Source of the DNA: Terebella lapidaria
Lineage: Eukaryota; Annelida; Polychaeta; Terebellida; Terebellidae
Length of the DNA: 64,000 bases
Reading direction: 5' to 3'
Assembly: GCA_949152475.1 (NCBI GenBank)
Contig: OX424561.1
Span: 3,038,001-3,102,000, forward strand
How positions within the stretch are numbered: position 1 is the stretch's first letter; the number at the start of each line of letters is the position of its first letter. This document shows, one piece after another, positions 49,285-62,038 of this stretch. The position numbers and the translations under genes are program-made. The notes beneath the pieces are model-generated. The model saw only the letters and a program-made list of their open reading frames with translations. It did no database searches and was not told the DNA's origin.

Positions 49285-51800
49285 AATGTTTTGGTGAATG
49301 CTGGTCATGATCCATGGGCAAGGCATTCTGGTACATATGTACTCATGGATCATCCTATGGCCGAGTATATCACGATTCTTGGTTGCCTAATCACAGCAGA
49401 CTGTGTCCATAGCATACGCATTATGCATAATGCTGGCAGAGACCAAGACTGCAATGTGATGACTCGACTGCCTCCACAGTGACCTCTCTAGAAAATCTAG
49501 ATGGCAAGCAAGCAAGGGATGATGGTTGACGCTATGCAGTCCCTGCAACTTCAGATCGCAAGCGTAAATCCCTGCCGCCAGGAAGCCTTCATCTGAGCAA
49601 GACGAGATCTCAGCAACCAGTGGCTCCTGCTGTATGCCGACCGTAACCAGCTAATGTGTCCAAATGATGAGGCTGTTCAGCTTTGCCGGTGACTGTCGGA
49701 AGACTGGGATCAATATGAGTTCCAGACTCAGAGCTCTGCGCACCACGTGAGTGCAGAGATCATTCTCTTCCTTTCTCTTACCGATATATGGGAGACCCGT
49801 TCCTCCAGTGATGAGCAAATGCTTGACCCCATGGAAGGGTGGGAGGAGGGGGGGGGGGTTATTGTAGAACCAAGGTCATATCTCCCAAGGAGTTACCCCC
49901 ATTGGTGATCTTCGCACCTGCGGATCTGCGTTGAGAGGCCATGACCATGTCGTTGTAGGCAGTTTTCCCATACTGACCTTTGAAGCACATGTTTACATGC
50001 CTGTGTCAAAGGTCAAACCCATTCCGGTTGAAGGCCCTGAGTGGCCCTGGCAACAGTGGCAGCAATTGTGGGGATGATCAACAGAGTGATTTTACAATGA
50101 CTAAGGTACCCAACGGTTCCATATGCTGGGTGGAGTGGGTGGCGCAGTGGATAAGGCGTCGGACTTGTAATCTAAAGATCATGGGTTCGAGTCTCGAGCT
50201 GGACTGCTGTGCTATTTCACTAGTGTCCTTAGGCAAGGCATTTACCACTAATGTGTCTATCTTTACCCAGGTTTAAATGAGTACCGGTTGATAATGGGTG
50301 TTGTATAGAGCGGTTTGAGTGTGGCTGCTCTAAGTACAATCACTCAGACTGGGGTTAAAGTGTAAAGCGCCTTTGTAAGCGGGTTAAGTTCGGCTGAAAA
50401 GAGCGCTATATCAAATGTGATAACTTTACCTTGAACTTTAACAAACCTGGGAATCTCGACAAGGTCTAGCGAGAATTACAACACTGACTCCATGATCACG
50501 TGAACAGATGTAATTTGTTATCATCCCGGTGAATGCGCCGGGACAGTAGTATAGGACCAGGATTGTAAAATATTCCACATATATAAGGTATCCAGTGAAT
50601 CCTCATCAGAGATATGTCTGGTCTCATTTACTGCCCCATTTCGTGGTCCCAATTATCTTCATACTTGATGAAGTGTAAGGCTTTTGATGAAGTGTAAGGC
50701 TTTATAAAAACATATCTAAATATGTACCAAACTCTGTAGGTACATATTATTCTCAGTCGGAATGAAGGGCAAGTCATCAAAGCCCCAACACTCGAATATG
50801 ATGGAACACCTAGCAGGAGGTGTAATGAGCAACCCGTATTGTCGTAGACGAAGGAGTTGAATCACAATGGGCTACAGTGAAAGTATGTACAATAACTTCC
50901 AAAATATAAAACTAAGAGTGCTGAAGCTTACCGGCAGACTTAGATCAAATGTGCCATTGAACTTTAATACTGTAGTAGTTTCGGATTAGGTTCCCAGACT
51001 TTGGCAGAGTTCGGCTCCTCCGGAGCAGTCGGTTACTCGGTTGGACCTGGCTCTTTGGCTGTATATAGTCAGTTACTCAGTTGAACTCGGCTCCTCGGCT
51101 GCATTCCGTGACTTGGCTGAAGTCAGTTCCTTGACCGAGGACATCCCTTCAGTTGTTTGCAAGTGGTTTCAGTTGATAGCGTGGTCAGGCATCCAGTCTT
51201 TGCTCGTCCACTACCAGTGAGGATCTTCGATCATTGGTTGATGTGGTCGACCCTTCCTCTCATCTTCTTGGTTGTCTTGCTTGCCCGTTGATAGTCAGCT
51301 TTATCTCATCAACTGTTTACTTATCTTGCCAATTCGGATAGAAACGCATAGAGATTCTTGCATTAGCACACATGGATGACCGCCACTGGTACCCCGGGAT
51401 GGGGCAGGGGCGTAGAGAATGTCAGAGTTGTATAGAGCCCAATGCACTGGCACATATAACCAATTTTTTCAGACGGTCATTGTTTATACTGGTATCACAG
51501 ATCCGGTACATAAAGCGACATGGTGGTGCCAACCCCACAGTGTTTCACAAATTCTGTATTTTTCTGCATACACTCCGGTGTCACAAAGTTCAGCTGGACC
51601 CCACTGTTCGGGTCAGAATCTGGCAGGAACATACTGGAGGCACTCCGGGTTCTGGTGGCACAATTGCTGTAGCATAACCTCCACTGAGATGGACAAACAC
51701 TGGATACGTGCTGGCCTCGATCGGTCTTCGAGTAGGACTATCTTCTTGTAGAAGGGTGCTGATTGTTGTCTGGATGAACATTTGGGGAGCCGATTATTGA
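49285..51800 (+). repeat. Duplicated block, copy 1 (probably part of an LTR-type element, fossil)
   Basis: The first 120 bases match 52882-53000, and the rest (from about 49408) matches 53690-56250, over 90% identical by eye with a few block-sized differences. A tRNA-headed SINE sits in this copy. Because the second copy runs into a Ty3/gypsy polymerase region, both are likely flanking or gag-side sequence of one retroelement family. No intact coding frame was recognised; broken. Confidence 0.55.
50131..50442 (+). mobile_element. tRNA-headed SINE inserted in the duplicated block
   Basis: The head has GTGGCGCAGTGG (50139-50150) and GGTTCGAGTC (50184-50193) with an anticodon-like CTTGTAA loop (tRNA-Thr-like). 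The body has AAAGCGCCTTTG and GAGCGCTATATCAAATG, of the kind seen in widespread invertebrate SINEs. The sister block has the empty site: GGTTCCATATGCTGGG is followed directly by CAAACCTTGGAATC (about 54390-54416). Confidence 0.85.
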
Positions 51801-52881
51801 CCAGGTTCGCTCCCGTATGGGTTGACCATTGGAGATTGTTGGGGCCAAACGTTTGTCGGAAGGCTCTAGCTGGGTACGGCAGCGACTTAATCTTCTAAGA
51901 TCTGTCTTCGCTTGCGTTGAGCAGCTGGACTCGGTACTACTGGTATGAGAACCGGGCAACTGGATGGATGATGATTGAGGATCTGGGGCTGTATTCACCC
52001 CTGGTCTTAAAGTGGTTACTCTTCGGTCTGGCTTCGATTCTAGCGTCGTTTGCTGTGGGCTTCGTTCAGAAAGCAGGAACAGGCTCCAAGTTGTTCCTGG
52101 CCGTGGATGCTCTGGCTGCAATGAAGCAAGTGTCCACCAGAAGCAGCCGGAATGGTGCTGGTGAGAAGGCCTCGGAATTGGCTGTAAGTGGCTTGTGAGG
52201 ACTGCATGGCTTCCCTTCTGGTCCCATCAGGAGCCAGTGTAGACCTTTGATTCGGATGACTGGAGAGACCAAGGATGTTTCGAGGGCACCGAGACTGGTT
52301 TCATCTCGGCTACTCAGGTATTTGTCTCTGGCTGAGTACTCTGCTTAGTGCCCCTTGTCAGGACCACTGCTCTCAGTTACACCAGGGAAGTTTTCTTGGA
52401 TTTTCACTCATGGCTCCTGTATCGGTGATGCTCATTGGCGTCTCTGTACGTGGTGACCTTCTACCCTCAGAACGACCATGGTTTGGGGGTTCTCACCCTG
52501 GCTACCCACTCGTTGGCCATGATGTGGTGATGGACTCCGGTGATTCTGGGACCATCTCGGTCTCCTCCCTCTTCTGTCTGCTCTTCAGCTACATCTGGGA
52601 GAGGGCTTCTTGTATCAGGGAGATTCATGCTTTGGGCTCATTTCTTGGTTGTCAGCATGGTGTCTTCTCTTGGGGGAGACGCTCCTCTTCCTATTTTGGT
52701 GGGAGGCAGATCGACTTTCTACATCCTTCTTCTCTCGTTCACGTTCGGTGTCTCAGCATCAAGAATTGCTGGCTTTCACAGCTGCTTTAATACTTTGGAA
52801 AGCCTGGCTTTGACTTGTTGGGGTAAACAATGCCTCAATTGGAAAAAGTGTTTGTGTTCAACTCTGCCCAGAAGATCGGTT
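51801..52881. other. Unassigned sequence between the duplicated blocks
   Basis: Longer open stretches exist here on the plus strand, but none shows a domain I can name. Probably the interior of a decayed mobile element. Confidence 0.3.
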
Positions 52882-55800
52882 TAGGTGTTGGTGAATGCTG
52901 GTCATGCTCCATGGGCAAGGCATTCTGGTGCATATGTACTTATGAATCATCCCATGGCCGAGTATGTCACGATACTTGGTTGCCTAATCACAACAGACTG
53001 TGTGCTGGTCTATGCTCTACATCTGGTAGTGGAACTCTACCCGAATTCTGGATCAGATGCTTCGAGTCTAGCGCATCAAGGAATTGGATGGCCTGCCAGA
53101 CTATTTGTAGCTTAGTTCTGAATGACAGTGAACAGCACCAGCCGATGTCCGAATGGATGGTCTACCAGACTATTAGGGACTAAGTTCCGAAAAAGAGTGA
53201 ATAGCCCCAGCCGATGTCTGGAAGCTCCTTGCTTCCTACAAGAACGGCTTTGCTGATCTGCCCACGAGGACGAAAGTGAAACTGCTGGACCTTTTGAATG
53301 TTATATTGTGGTTATATTGTGTCGCCATTATGCACCAGAAAGAGATCATTTATCATAAGATTCCAAGTAAAATTGACCGATAATAATAATTTGATAATAA
53401 TAATTTAAATTTATTTTACAACATGGCCAACCTCCACTCGCATGTATTGGGAGAAGTGAGAGGCTCGTAATTACAGCTTCACGTTGGGTGGCAAATGTTG
53501 AATTTGGTAAAGCATTGGTCAGTAGGAAAAAAAACACGTGTCCCTAAGCACTTAATTGTCGTGATGCTTAAATGGACTGTAATGCAGCTTGCCAGTGTGG
53601 GTTCCCAGAGACCATGGTTACCTCCCGTGATGGTGCTTACAATCAAGGAGGGCCACAATTGCACGCTGCCATGACCCCGAAACATTGTCCATAGCATACG
53701 CATCATGCATAATGCTGACAGAGACCAAGACTTCAATGTGATGACTAGACTGCCACCACAGTGACCTCTCTAGAAACTCTAGATGGCAAGCAAGCAAGGG
53801 ATGGTGGTTGACGCTATGCAGTCCCTGCAACGTCAGATCACAAGCGTAAATCCCTGCCGCCAGGAAGCCTTCATCTGGGCAAGACGAGATCTCAGCAACC
53901 AGTGGCTCCACCTGTATGCCGACCGTGAACAGCTAATGTGTCCAAATGATGAGGCTGATCAGCTTTGCTGGTGACTGTCGGAAGACTGGGATCAATATCA
54001 GTTCCAGGCTCAGAGCTCTGCGCACCACGTGAGTGCAGAGATCATTCTCTTCCTTTCTCTTACCGATATATGGGAGACCCATTCCTCCAGTGATGAGCAG
54101 ATGCTTGACCCCATGGAAGGGTGGGAGGGGGGGGGGTATTGTAGAACCAAGGTCATATCTCCCGAGTTACCCCCATCGGTGATCCTCGCACCTGCGGATC
54201 TGCGTTGAGAGGCCATGACCATGTTGTTGTAGGCAGTTTTCCCATACTGACCTTTGAAGCACATGTTTACATGCCTGTGTCGAAGGTCAAATCCATTCCG
54301 GTTGAAAGCCCTGAGTGGCCCTGGCAACATTGGCAGCAATTGTGGGGATGATCAACAGAGTGATTTTGCAATGACTGAGGTCCCCAGCGGTTCCATATGC
54401 TGGGCAAACCTTGGAATCTCGACAAGGTCTAGCGAGAATTACAACACTGACTTCATGATCACGTGAACAGATGTAATTTGTTATCATCCTGGTGAATGCG
54501 CCGGGACAGTAGTATAGGACCAGGATTGTAAAATATTCCACAGATATAAGGTATCCAGTGAATCCTCATCAGAGATATCTCTGGTCTCATTTACTGCCCC
54601 ATTTCGTGGTCCCAATTATCTTCATACTTGATGAAGTGTAAGGCTTTTGATGAAGTGTAAGGCTTTATTTTGTGTGTATTTCAAAAGCTAGATGCGTTGA
54701 TTTGGAATGCTAGATGCGGTGATTATTCTATCTGGACTGTGTGTTGTTTTTCGAATGTTTTCATGAAACAAAACATATCTAAATATGTACCAAACTCTGT
54801 AGGTACATATTATTCCCAGTCGGACGAAAAGGTAAGTCATCAAAGCACCAACACTCGAACTTGATGGAACACCTAGCAGGAGGTGTAATGAGCAACCTGT
54901 ATTGTCGTAGACGAAGGATTTGAATCACAATGGGCTACAGTAAACATATGTACAATAACTTCCAAAATATAAAACTAAGAGTGCTGAAGCTTACCAGCAG
55001 ACTTAGATCAAATGTGCCATTGAACTTTAATACTGTAGCAGTTTCAGATTAGGTTCCCAGACTTTGGCTGAGTTCAGCTCCTCGGGAGCTGTCGATTACT
55101 CAGTTGGACCCGGCTCTTTGGCTGTATATAGTCAGTTACTCAGTTGGACTCGGCTCCTCGGCTGCACTCCGAGGCTGAAGTCAGTTCCTTGACCGAGGAC
55201 ATCTCTTCAGTTGTTTGCAAGTTGTTTCAGTTGATAGCGTGGACAGGCCTTCAGTCTTTGCTCATCCACCAGCAGTGAGGATCTTCGATCATTGGTTGAT
55301 GTGGTCGAGCCTTCCTCTCATCTTCTTGGTTGTCTTGCTTGCTCGTTGATAGTCAGCTTTATTTCATCAACTGTTTACTTATCTTTTCTTCTAAAGTTCA
55401 ACTTCGGTTAACTTTTCTCAGTTCTCAGACCTCTTGAACTCTGAATCGGTTGCACTGACTCAAGAAGCAACTCTTGGCTGAACTTCAAAGTTTTTTCATA
55501 TAGTGGGGTGAAATTGTTGTAGATCAGTGTGCCACTTCGGTGTGAAGATTAAGGTATGTCTTAACTGTATTTCAAGTCACTGGGAGTAACAGATTTTGGC
55601 CAACTTCCTATTATCTCCTAACTATTTCACAATCACTGAAAGTTGATTCTTCTGTTTGCGTCAGTTGGACTTATGACGACTTGACTTGCGACATTTTAAC
55701 TTGTGACGTTTTATCAGTCACTGCTTGCCGGATCAGTGGGCGGGGTCAGAGGACTGGTCCCTCGGAGCTGGTGCCAATACGGATAGAAACGCATAGATAT

Positions 55801-56250
55801 TCTTGCATCAGCACACATGGATGACCACCACTTGTACCCCGGGATGGGGCAGGGGCATAGAGAATGTCAAGGTTGTATAGAGCCCGATGCACTGGCACAT
55901 ATAACTGATTTTTTCAGACGGTCATTGTTTATACTGATATCACAGATCCGGTAAAGCGACATGGTGGCGACATGGTGGTGCCAACCCCACAGTGTTTCAC
56001 AAATTCTGTATTTTTCTGCATACACTCCGGTGTCACAAAGTTCAGCTGGACCCCACTGTTCGGGTCAGAATCTGGCAGGAACATACTGGAGGCACTCCGG
56101 ATCTGGTGGCACAATTGCTGTAGCATAACCTCCACTGAGATGGACAAACACTGGATACGTGCTGGCCTCGATCGGTCTTCGAGTAGGACTATCTTCTTGT
56201 AGAAGGGTGCTGATTGTCGTCTGGATGAACATTTGGGGAGCCGATTATTG
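52882..56250 (+). repeat. Duplicated block, copy 2 (LTR-type element flank, fossil)
   Basis: 52882-53000 repeats the start of copy 1, and 53690-56250 repeats the rest without the SINE. About 690 bp between the two parts is not shared. It runs directly into the polymerase region at about 56260. Confidence 0.55.
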
Positions 56251-56259
56251 ACCAGGTTG

Positions 56260-57700
56260 ACCAGCAGCTATCGTGCACCAAGAGGTCATTGATCAAGAGG
56301 TGCAGAAAATGCTCGAGCTAGACATCATTGAACCCAGTGATAGCCCTTTGGCCATTCCTGTGGTTATGGTGAAGAAGTAGGACGGCTCGTGGAGGTTCTG
56401 CATGGATTATCATAAGCTTAATGATGCCACGCAGGAGGACTCATACCCTATCCCTCACATCGAAGACACCTTCGATGCCCTAGCCGGGTCGCACTATTTC
56501 TGTGCTCTGGACCTGGCATCCGGGTATTGGCAGCTTGAGATGGACGAGGAGGATAGGGTGAAAACTGCCTTTGTCACTAAGAATAGGCTCTACCATTTTA
56601 AGGTAATGCTGTTCGGGCTCTGCAAAACCCCCGCGACATTCGAGCGCCTAATTGGAAATGGTGCTAAAAGGGTTCCTCTGGAAGTGATGTATGGTACACA
56701 TCGACGATGTCATTGTGTATGGCCGGTCCTTCGAGGAAACCCTCACCAACCTCCAGATGGTGCTCCATCGCGTCCGCGGCGCAGGTCTTAAACTGAAGTC
56801 TAACAAGTGTGAGCTCTTCGCCTAGGAGATCTTGTATTTGGGCTTCATGGTGACAGGAACAGGTGTCCGACCAGATCCCGCGAAAATCGAGGCCATACAG
56901 CACTGGCCCCGGCCCTGCAACGTGGCGGCGTGAGGTCCTTTTTGGGCTTCGTGAGCTATCTCCGCAGGTTTTTTCGAGGCTTCGCAGTGATTGCTCATCC
57001 CCTTACTATCCTCATGGAAAAGGGCGCGGATTTCATCTGGGTGGCTTCCCAGGAAGTTGCTTTTGCAGACCTCCGGAAATCTCTGGTGGCAGCATCTGTG
57101 CTCCAGTACTCCCTCCCCGACTGTGAATTTATTTTTGACACGGACATGAGCAACTTTGCGCTCGGCGGTGTCCACTCACAGATCGTGGACGATCAGGGCA
57201 TGTGGTGGCTCATGCGAGTGTGGCTCTCAGCCGCTCTCAAATGAACTACTGCACAACTCACCGCGAACTCCTCGCGGTTGTAACTATGACCAAGCGCTTC
57301 CGGCATTACTTGTTGGGGCGGCATTTCTGGCTGCGGACTGATCACAGTTCGCTCCAATGGCTGCTCAACTATAGTGAGGCCGACGGCTTGGTCACCTGGT
57401 GGCTCGTCAAATTCCAGGAGTATGACATGAAGATCGAGAACCACGCCGGAAAGCTGTACGGCAATGCTGACGGCCTGTCACGGTGTCTTAAGTGCAAGTA
57501 TCAGGGCTGCACAGGGATGACTCTATTCCGGCGTAGCGAGGATTCTTCTTCAGACTCAGAATTGAAGCTTCCGGGAAGACCGCAGGCCACCGCCCCCTTT
57601 AGTACCACGGCGACCCAAGCCACAGGAGCCCAACCCCGCATGCAGACCCGCCATTATCGGCGTTGGAGTCTTCTTCGAGTCTTCTTCGCTAGTTTCTAGC
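56260..57700 (+). mobile_element. Ty3/gypsy LTR retrotransposon, polymerase region (fossil, broken)
   Basis: Reverse transcriptase (FCALDLASGYWQLEM, VMLFGLCKTPATFERL) followed by RNase H (THRELLAVV, LLGRHFWLRTDHSSLQWLL) in the order usual for Ty3/gypsy. It is degraded, with several breaks. Protease and integrase were not recognised, and clear LTRs were not delimited. Age looks intermediate: domains are easy to recognise but do not form a continuous polyprotein. Confidence 0.85.
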
Positions 57701-58590
57701 ACCAAGGACGTGTGGCATACCTATCTGCATCATGTAGAGTGCTCTCCGGCGTAGTTAACCCAACACCTACGCTGGCCAGACCGTGTTTGTGGATTTGCTG
57801 AATGCCCGAGAGTCCTGAAACAGCCTCTGATATAGCCAGACTAAGGCTATTTATAGTAGTTTAAGGTTTTTAATGGCAGGAAACCGTTTTACCATTATTT
57901 TTAATGGACCGGCTGTTCAGTCCGCACATGCTTATTTCGTCCGGATTGCATGTTTCATAACGCGGTCCGGCTGAAATGACCGGAACCCCGGCCCTTCCTT
58001 TGGTGGTTTTTAATCCCTATCATACCATCGGATAAGGTCAATATGCCATGCTATGGTGAGTGTCTGGTTCTGGATTCCATCCGCAGGCAGTTCCGGACAA
58101 CCGCCGACTATTGATTTCATCATCTTTGGAATTCTCTAGATTGGGCAGAGTTCGCCCTCTAACCATCGAGTTTATGGACCTGTCGGCATTTCGTCTGAAT
58201 GCTATTGGATCCGCGCTCCGCTGGTCCAGTTATTGGCTCTGGGTTAGAACGGTGCATTGCTCAGTGGCTTTATTGTACGTTGGAGGTGCTAGTGGGCACG
58301 TCATGAACACCCACAGGGCGCTCAATAGTCTTTAGGGCTGCCAATGGGCATATGCGTTCGCCTTGTAAGCCTAACTTCGGCTATGGGGAGTGTTTATACT
58401 GCCAGCGCACGAGGGGATGACTTAAGACCATTCTTTCAGTATAGTGGATAGAAAGAAGGACGGTGCATCGCCTTGGCAACACACAACACCTTGGCAACAA
58501 ACAACCAAACTCCTATCGCGAAATCGCCACAATAATATGCCATGCCTACACAAAATTAGAAAAAAATTACTGAACATGTTTTTAAAGAGT
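57701..58590. other. Flank of the gypsy remnant
   Basis: No recognised gene. TTCAGTATAGTGGATA at about 58437 also occurs near 49154, upstream of copy 1 of the duplicated block, which suggests related element-end sequence on both sides of the retroelement region. Confidence 0.35.
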
Positions 58591-58790
58591 AAGAATATGT
58601 GCCAAATTCACCACAATCGGCAAATAAATGGTCGTCAAATCGGCATGAACAATTCAATCCAAAAAGCAAAAACAGAAAATAAAATGCCTAATTGAGCTAG
58701 GGTAGGTACGTTTTGTTAAATTCTCAGGCAAATTAATCAGGCCCTCGAATAGCTTATTGGCCCATATGGTCCGGGAAGATAAAAAAAAAA
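58591..58790 (-). mobile_element. Decayed inverted fragment of the GCTTACCGGCCC-type element
   Basis: GCTTATTGGCCCATATGGTC near 58751 reads, inverted, like the head hairpin at 25723. Adjoining bases fit the same family loosely. Confidence 0.4.
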
Positions 58791-59468
58791 AAAGCATTTT
58801 GAGAAATGATCATATGAGAACACACATAATAAGAAAATTTTTCGGATATTCTAATTAGCATATCTTGAATCAGCCGCAAATCAGAATATAAAGGGTGATA
58901 TTAGATGAGGTGTTTATTTATCATTTTTCCGTTGGAGCAGAGAGTTTGTGAAACATTTTTCTCACTTCCAAATGCCAAATGAAAACGTTTTACCGCTATA
59001 TACGAGAAAGTACGGTGAAAACGTGTTTTTATTTTGGTTTAGTGCACATGTACCTATTTATAGACTCCTGCCAAACTGTCAAATTTTGTTGGGTAAAGAA
59101 CCAAGATGTTTCAAATTCAGATAGCACAATTGAAATTACTTTTTTAAAACAAATACAACTTTTTGGTCAATGGAAATTCATTCAATACAAGAGAAATATC
59201 AGTCATAAATTTGCATACCGAGAAAATGTAAATATCAACACGTGCTATGTCCACGTGTTATTGTTTATTGTTGTTTTGGGTGAATGTCATTAACTCTTGT
59301 TTTGCCAGATAAAATTTCAAAATATCACATATTTAATATTACTATATGGCCTGATTAACAGCAAAACATCCGAAGTAAATAAGATATTTTTGTTAGAATA
59401 TTTGACAACGCAAAGGAGTATGTGAGCAAGAACAATTTACCCATGAACCTTTGCGAATCCGAGGTTCA

Positions 59469-59476
59469 TGACGTCA
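59469..59476. promoter_or_regulatory. Perfect CRE-like palindrome upstream of WDR26
   Basis: TGACGTCA lies about 150 bp before the first exon sequence with coding character, a position where CREB/ATF sites often occur. Function inferred only. Confidence 0.35.
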
Positions 59477-59560
59477 CCAAGCAAAATAAGATCTGTGTGA
59501 GAAAGGAAAACAGAGTGACAGAATACTGCGAAAGTTTCTGTTATTTTGCCCTAAAATCAA

Positions 59561-59668
59561 ATGCAGCCGGTCGATTGCTTTGACAAATACAATCCTGGTC
59601 TAAAGGACTGCAAGTCTGGCCTCTTCGTCGGACAGCGAGGACGGTGGAGTGGGTTACCCACCGCGTAA
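59561..59668 (+). other. Upstream ORF overlapping the WDR26 N-terminal frame
   Basis: ATG at 59561 opens a 35-codon ORF ending at TAA 59666-59668, in a different frame from WDR26 and 37 bases before its first in-frame ATG. It could limit translation of WDR26. Alternatively transcription may start downstream of it. Confidence 0.4.
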
Positions 59669-59705
59669 AAAACAACGCCTTTCTACCTCCTCCGTGAAAA
59701 CCAAT

Positions 59706-61967
59706 ATGATGCAGACCAATGGCTGCCCCCCTCAGCACAATGGGGATACAGCTATTTGCGATAGTTCACAGGCCCAGGGCCCGTCAACTTCCAACCAAGT
59801 CAATGGCGCCTGTATTGGCCCAACCAGTAATGGAGAGATTCACGAACTCACAAACAATGGTGGAACTGTGAAGATTATGTCCCAAACAGACCGAGATATT
59901 GTGCGCCTTATTGGTCAACATTTGAGAAGCCTTGGTCTGAAGTAAGAGTTGGATACTTGCCATTCCTACCATCTCTGATGGATTATTCACTGGGAAACAA
60001 CAATTGAAAAGGGGAAAGAAATGTGTCCGCAAATTTTGCCAATTGCCACATATTGTCACATCATAACTACATGTGTTATAGAGTCTGAATAATAAACTCA
60101 AATTTAATAGAAAATTACTTCCCAGCATGTCGATCGGTGTCAAAATACGTCTAATGGTAGGGCTCGGACGAGTTGCAAATTTCCGACCCAGGTACCCGTG
60201 GGGTCTGACCCGACCCGCCCCGGGTAACCCGTTCAAATATACATAAAAATTTCAACGGGAATACTAACACGTAAACGCCAGTCATCGATCTTTGACACAT
60301 ATTATTTATTTCGTCGGTGTTTATTTTCAAATTTGAAAGAAATATCATTAAACTAGATCTACTTCCAATTTTTTCTCGATGATTTTCTTGTCATTCTTGT
60401 GATTTTACTGGCGTTTATCGCAAATTATCAAGACAAAAACTATATCTTCATTCGTTCTCGGGTACGGGTAATGAAATCCCGACCCGGATAATTGTATGAC
60501 CCACCCCGAATTTGGGTACAGGTCGACTCGTCCGGGCCCTAAAATACAGAGGTTCTTCTTTATTCAACCCGAGTGTGCTAAACCCAGTTTGTTCCCTTAC
60601 CAGTCTTGAAGCTAACAGCTGGTGTATATTGTCGACTCAATAGTTTCTATCCATATTTTATACAGAATACTAAAATGTACGTGCACAGCTTAGTTTTATA
60701 TCTAGGCCAGGCAGTCATTGTTGGAAATCTATAGATTACAGTGGATCCTGTGTTTTAAGACCACCCAAAAGACCCCAAAAAGGTGGTCTTAAATGACAGG
60801 TGGTCTCATGACAGGTTCATTTACATCATAAAAGGCCACTTGGGACCAAGTGGAGTGGTCTTGAAACACAGGGTGGTCTCTCAAACCAAGTGGTCTTTAA
60901 CACAGGATCCACTGTACATGTAATGACATAAAAAGTTGACTACAGATAAAATCATGTAGAATGTCTATGCCCTACATCAACTTAATGAATATTCAGTAAT
61001 GTTTGAAGTATATCTTCTGGATAAGCGTGGAACCTTGATGTGATTCGAACAAAAAATTAACATATATGTAAGCCTATACGAGTTTTATTACAATCTTCTT
61101 CCTGTGTGTAAACGATTGTTTTTGTGCAAAATTTGCCTAATGTTGTGTCTCTTTTATCTATATAGTCAAACAGTGGATCAGCTGATTCAAGAGTCGGCAT
61201 GTATGCTGGAACACCCAGCCGCCGCAAAGTTCCGTTCACATATCATGGATGGGCAGTGGGACAAGGTATTGTGCACAAAAGTTCATTTTATTAATATTAC
61301 ATGTACTTTCAAAAGTTCTATGTCATCATTCATGTATGTGTTGTCAAGTAGTATAACAAAAACATGGCTTTGTTTTGCAGGCTGAAGCTGATCTGGCAGA
61401 ACTTCGACAACTGGTTGAAACACCACAAGACATCATGGTCACAAATCTTCCTAAAACCACAAAATAAACTTTTGAAACAGTCAAAGATTTTACTGAAGAT
61501 GTTAAAGTTTGTTCCATCATCAAAATTCATTCAATTGCTTGTACACTAAAAATTCCATTCAGATGTTTCATCATCATTAAAGACATCAATGTCTAAAAAC
61601 TGATGGGTTTTTTTCCTGTGGGTCAACAGAAGATGCGGTTCCTGTTGCTTGAACAGAAATTCCTGGAGTACCTTGAGGACAATCGGGTGTTAGACGCCCT
61701 GCATTGTTTGCGACAAGAGCTGTCACCACTCAAATACAACATGGAACGTGTCCATGAGCTAAGCTCGTAAGTACCGGCTCTTATCACAATGGTATGTAAC
61801 TATCTGTCTAATTGAATTTGGCGATGGGACTCTTAGCTAATGCGAATACTGTACATTGTTCTGCTACAGCTTCATAATGTGCAGTAACTATGAGAACCTG
61901 CGGCAACTTGCTAACTGGGAAGGCAAAGGAACTGCTGCCAGACAGAAGCTCATCGAGAAATTACAAG
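59706..61967 (+). CDS. WDR26: WDR26, LisH-CTLH N-terminal half (continues past the window)
   Basis: WDR26 (yeast Gid7) is a scaffold and substrate-binding subunit of the CTLH/GID E3 ubiquitin ligase. Exons: 59706-59941, 61166-61265, 61381-61437, 61630-61766, 61870-61967, joined in consistent phase. Seen: an Asn/Ser/Gly-rich variable N-terminus; LisH ([18 protein letters not shown], then [14 protein letters not shown]); CTLH ([54 protein letters not shown], then [17 protein letters not shown]). All match human WDR26 closely. The WD40 propeller exons must lie beyond 64000. The first in-frame ATG is 59706, but the frame stays open back to 59604 with coding-like content (SSSDSEDGG, PRKKQRLS), so the true start may be a non-AUG codon or lie in an upstream exon. 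Confidence 0.92.
60158..60541. mobile_element. 384 bp MITE with TAGGGC(T/C)CGGACGAGT ends, hAT-like
   Basis: Left end TAGGGCTCGGACGAGT, inverted right end TAGGGCCCGGACGAGT. CGACCC and GGGTA motifs are repeated inside both ends. It lies in WDR26 intron 1. The superfamily is a guess from the end sequence. Confidence 0.7.
60737..60916. mobile_element. 180 bp Tc1/mariner-type MITE
   Basis: TA, then CAGTGGATCCTGTGTT, and the inverse AACACAGGATCCACTG then TA: a nearly perfect TIR of about 26 bp with TA duplication. GGTGGTCTT is repeated inside. It lies in WDR26 intron 1 and looks young. Confidence 0.8.
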
Positions 61968-62038
61968 GTTTGGACGGGCACAGTCAACTTGTGTGATAAC
62001 CATCATGTTCCCTGTGTCACAAACTAGACCTATTTTTA

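Noticed and set aside
50131-50205. tRNA-Thr gene
   Set aside because: It is the head of a SINE inserted in one of two duplicated blocks; the empty site is visible in the other.
52275-52884. Overlapping plus-strand ORFs of up to 171 codons
   Set aside because: No recognisable domain, several frames equally open, and located between repeat blocks; treated as decayed repeat sequence.
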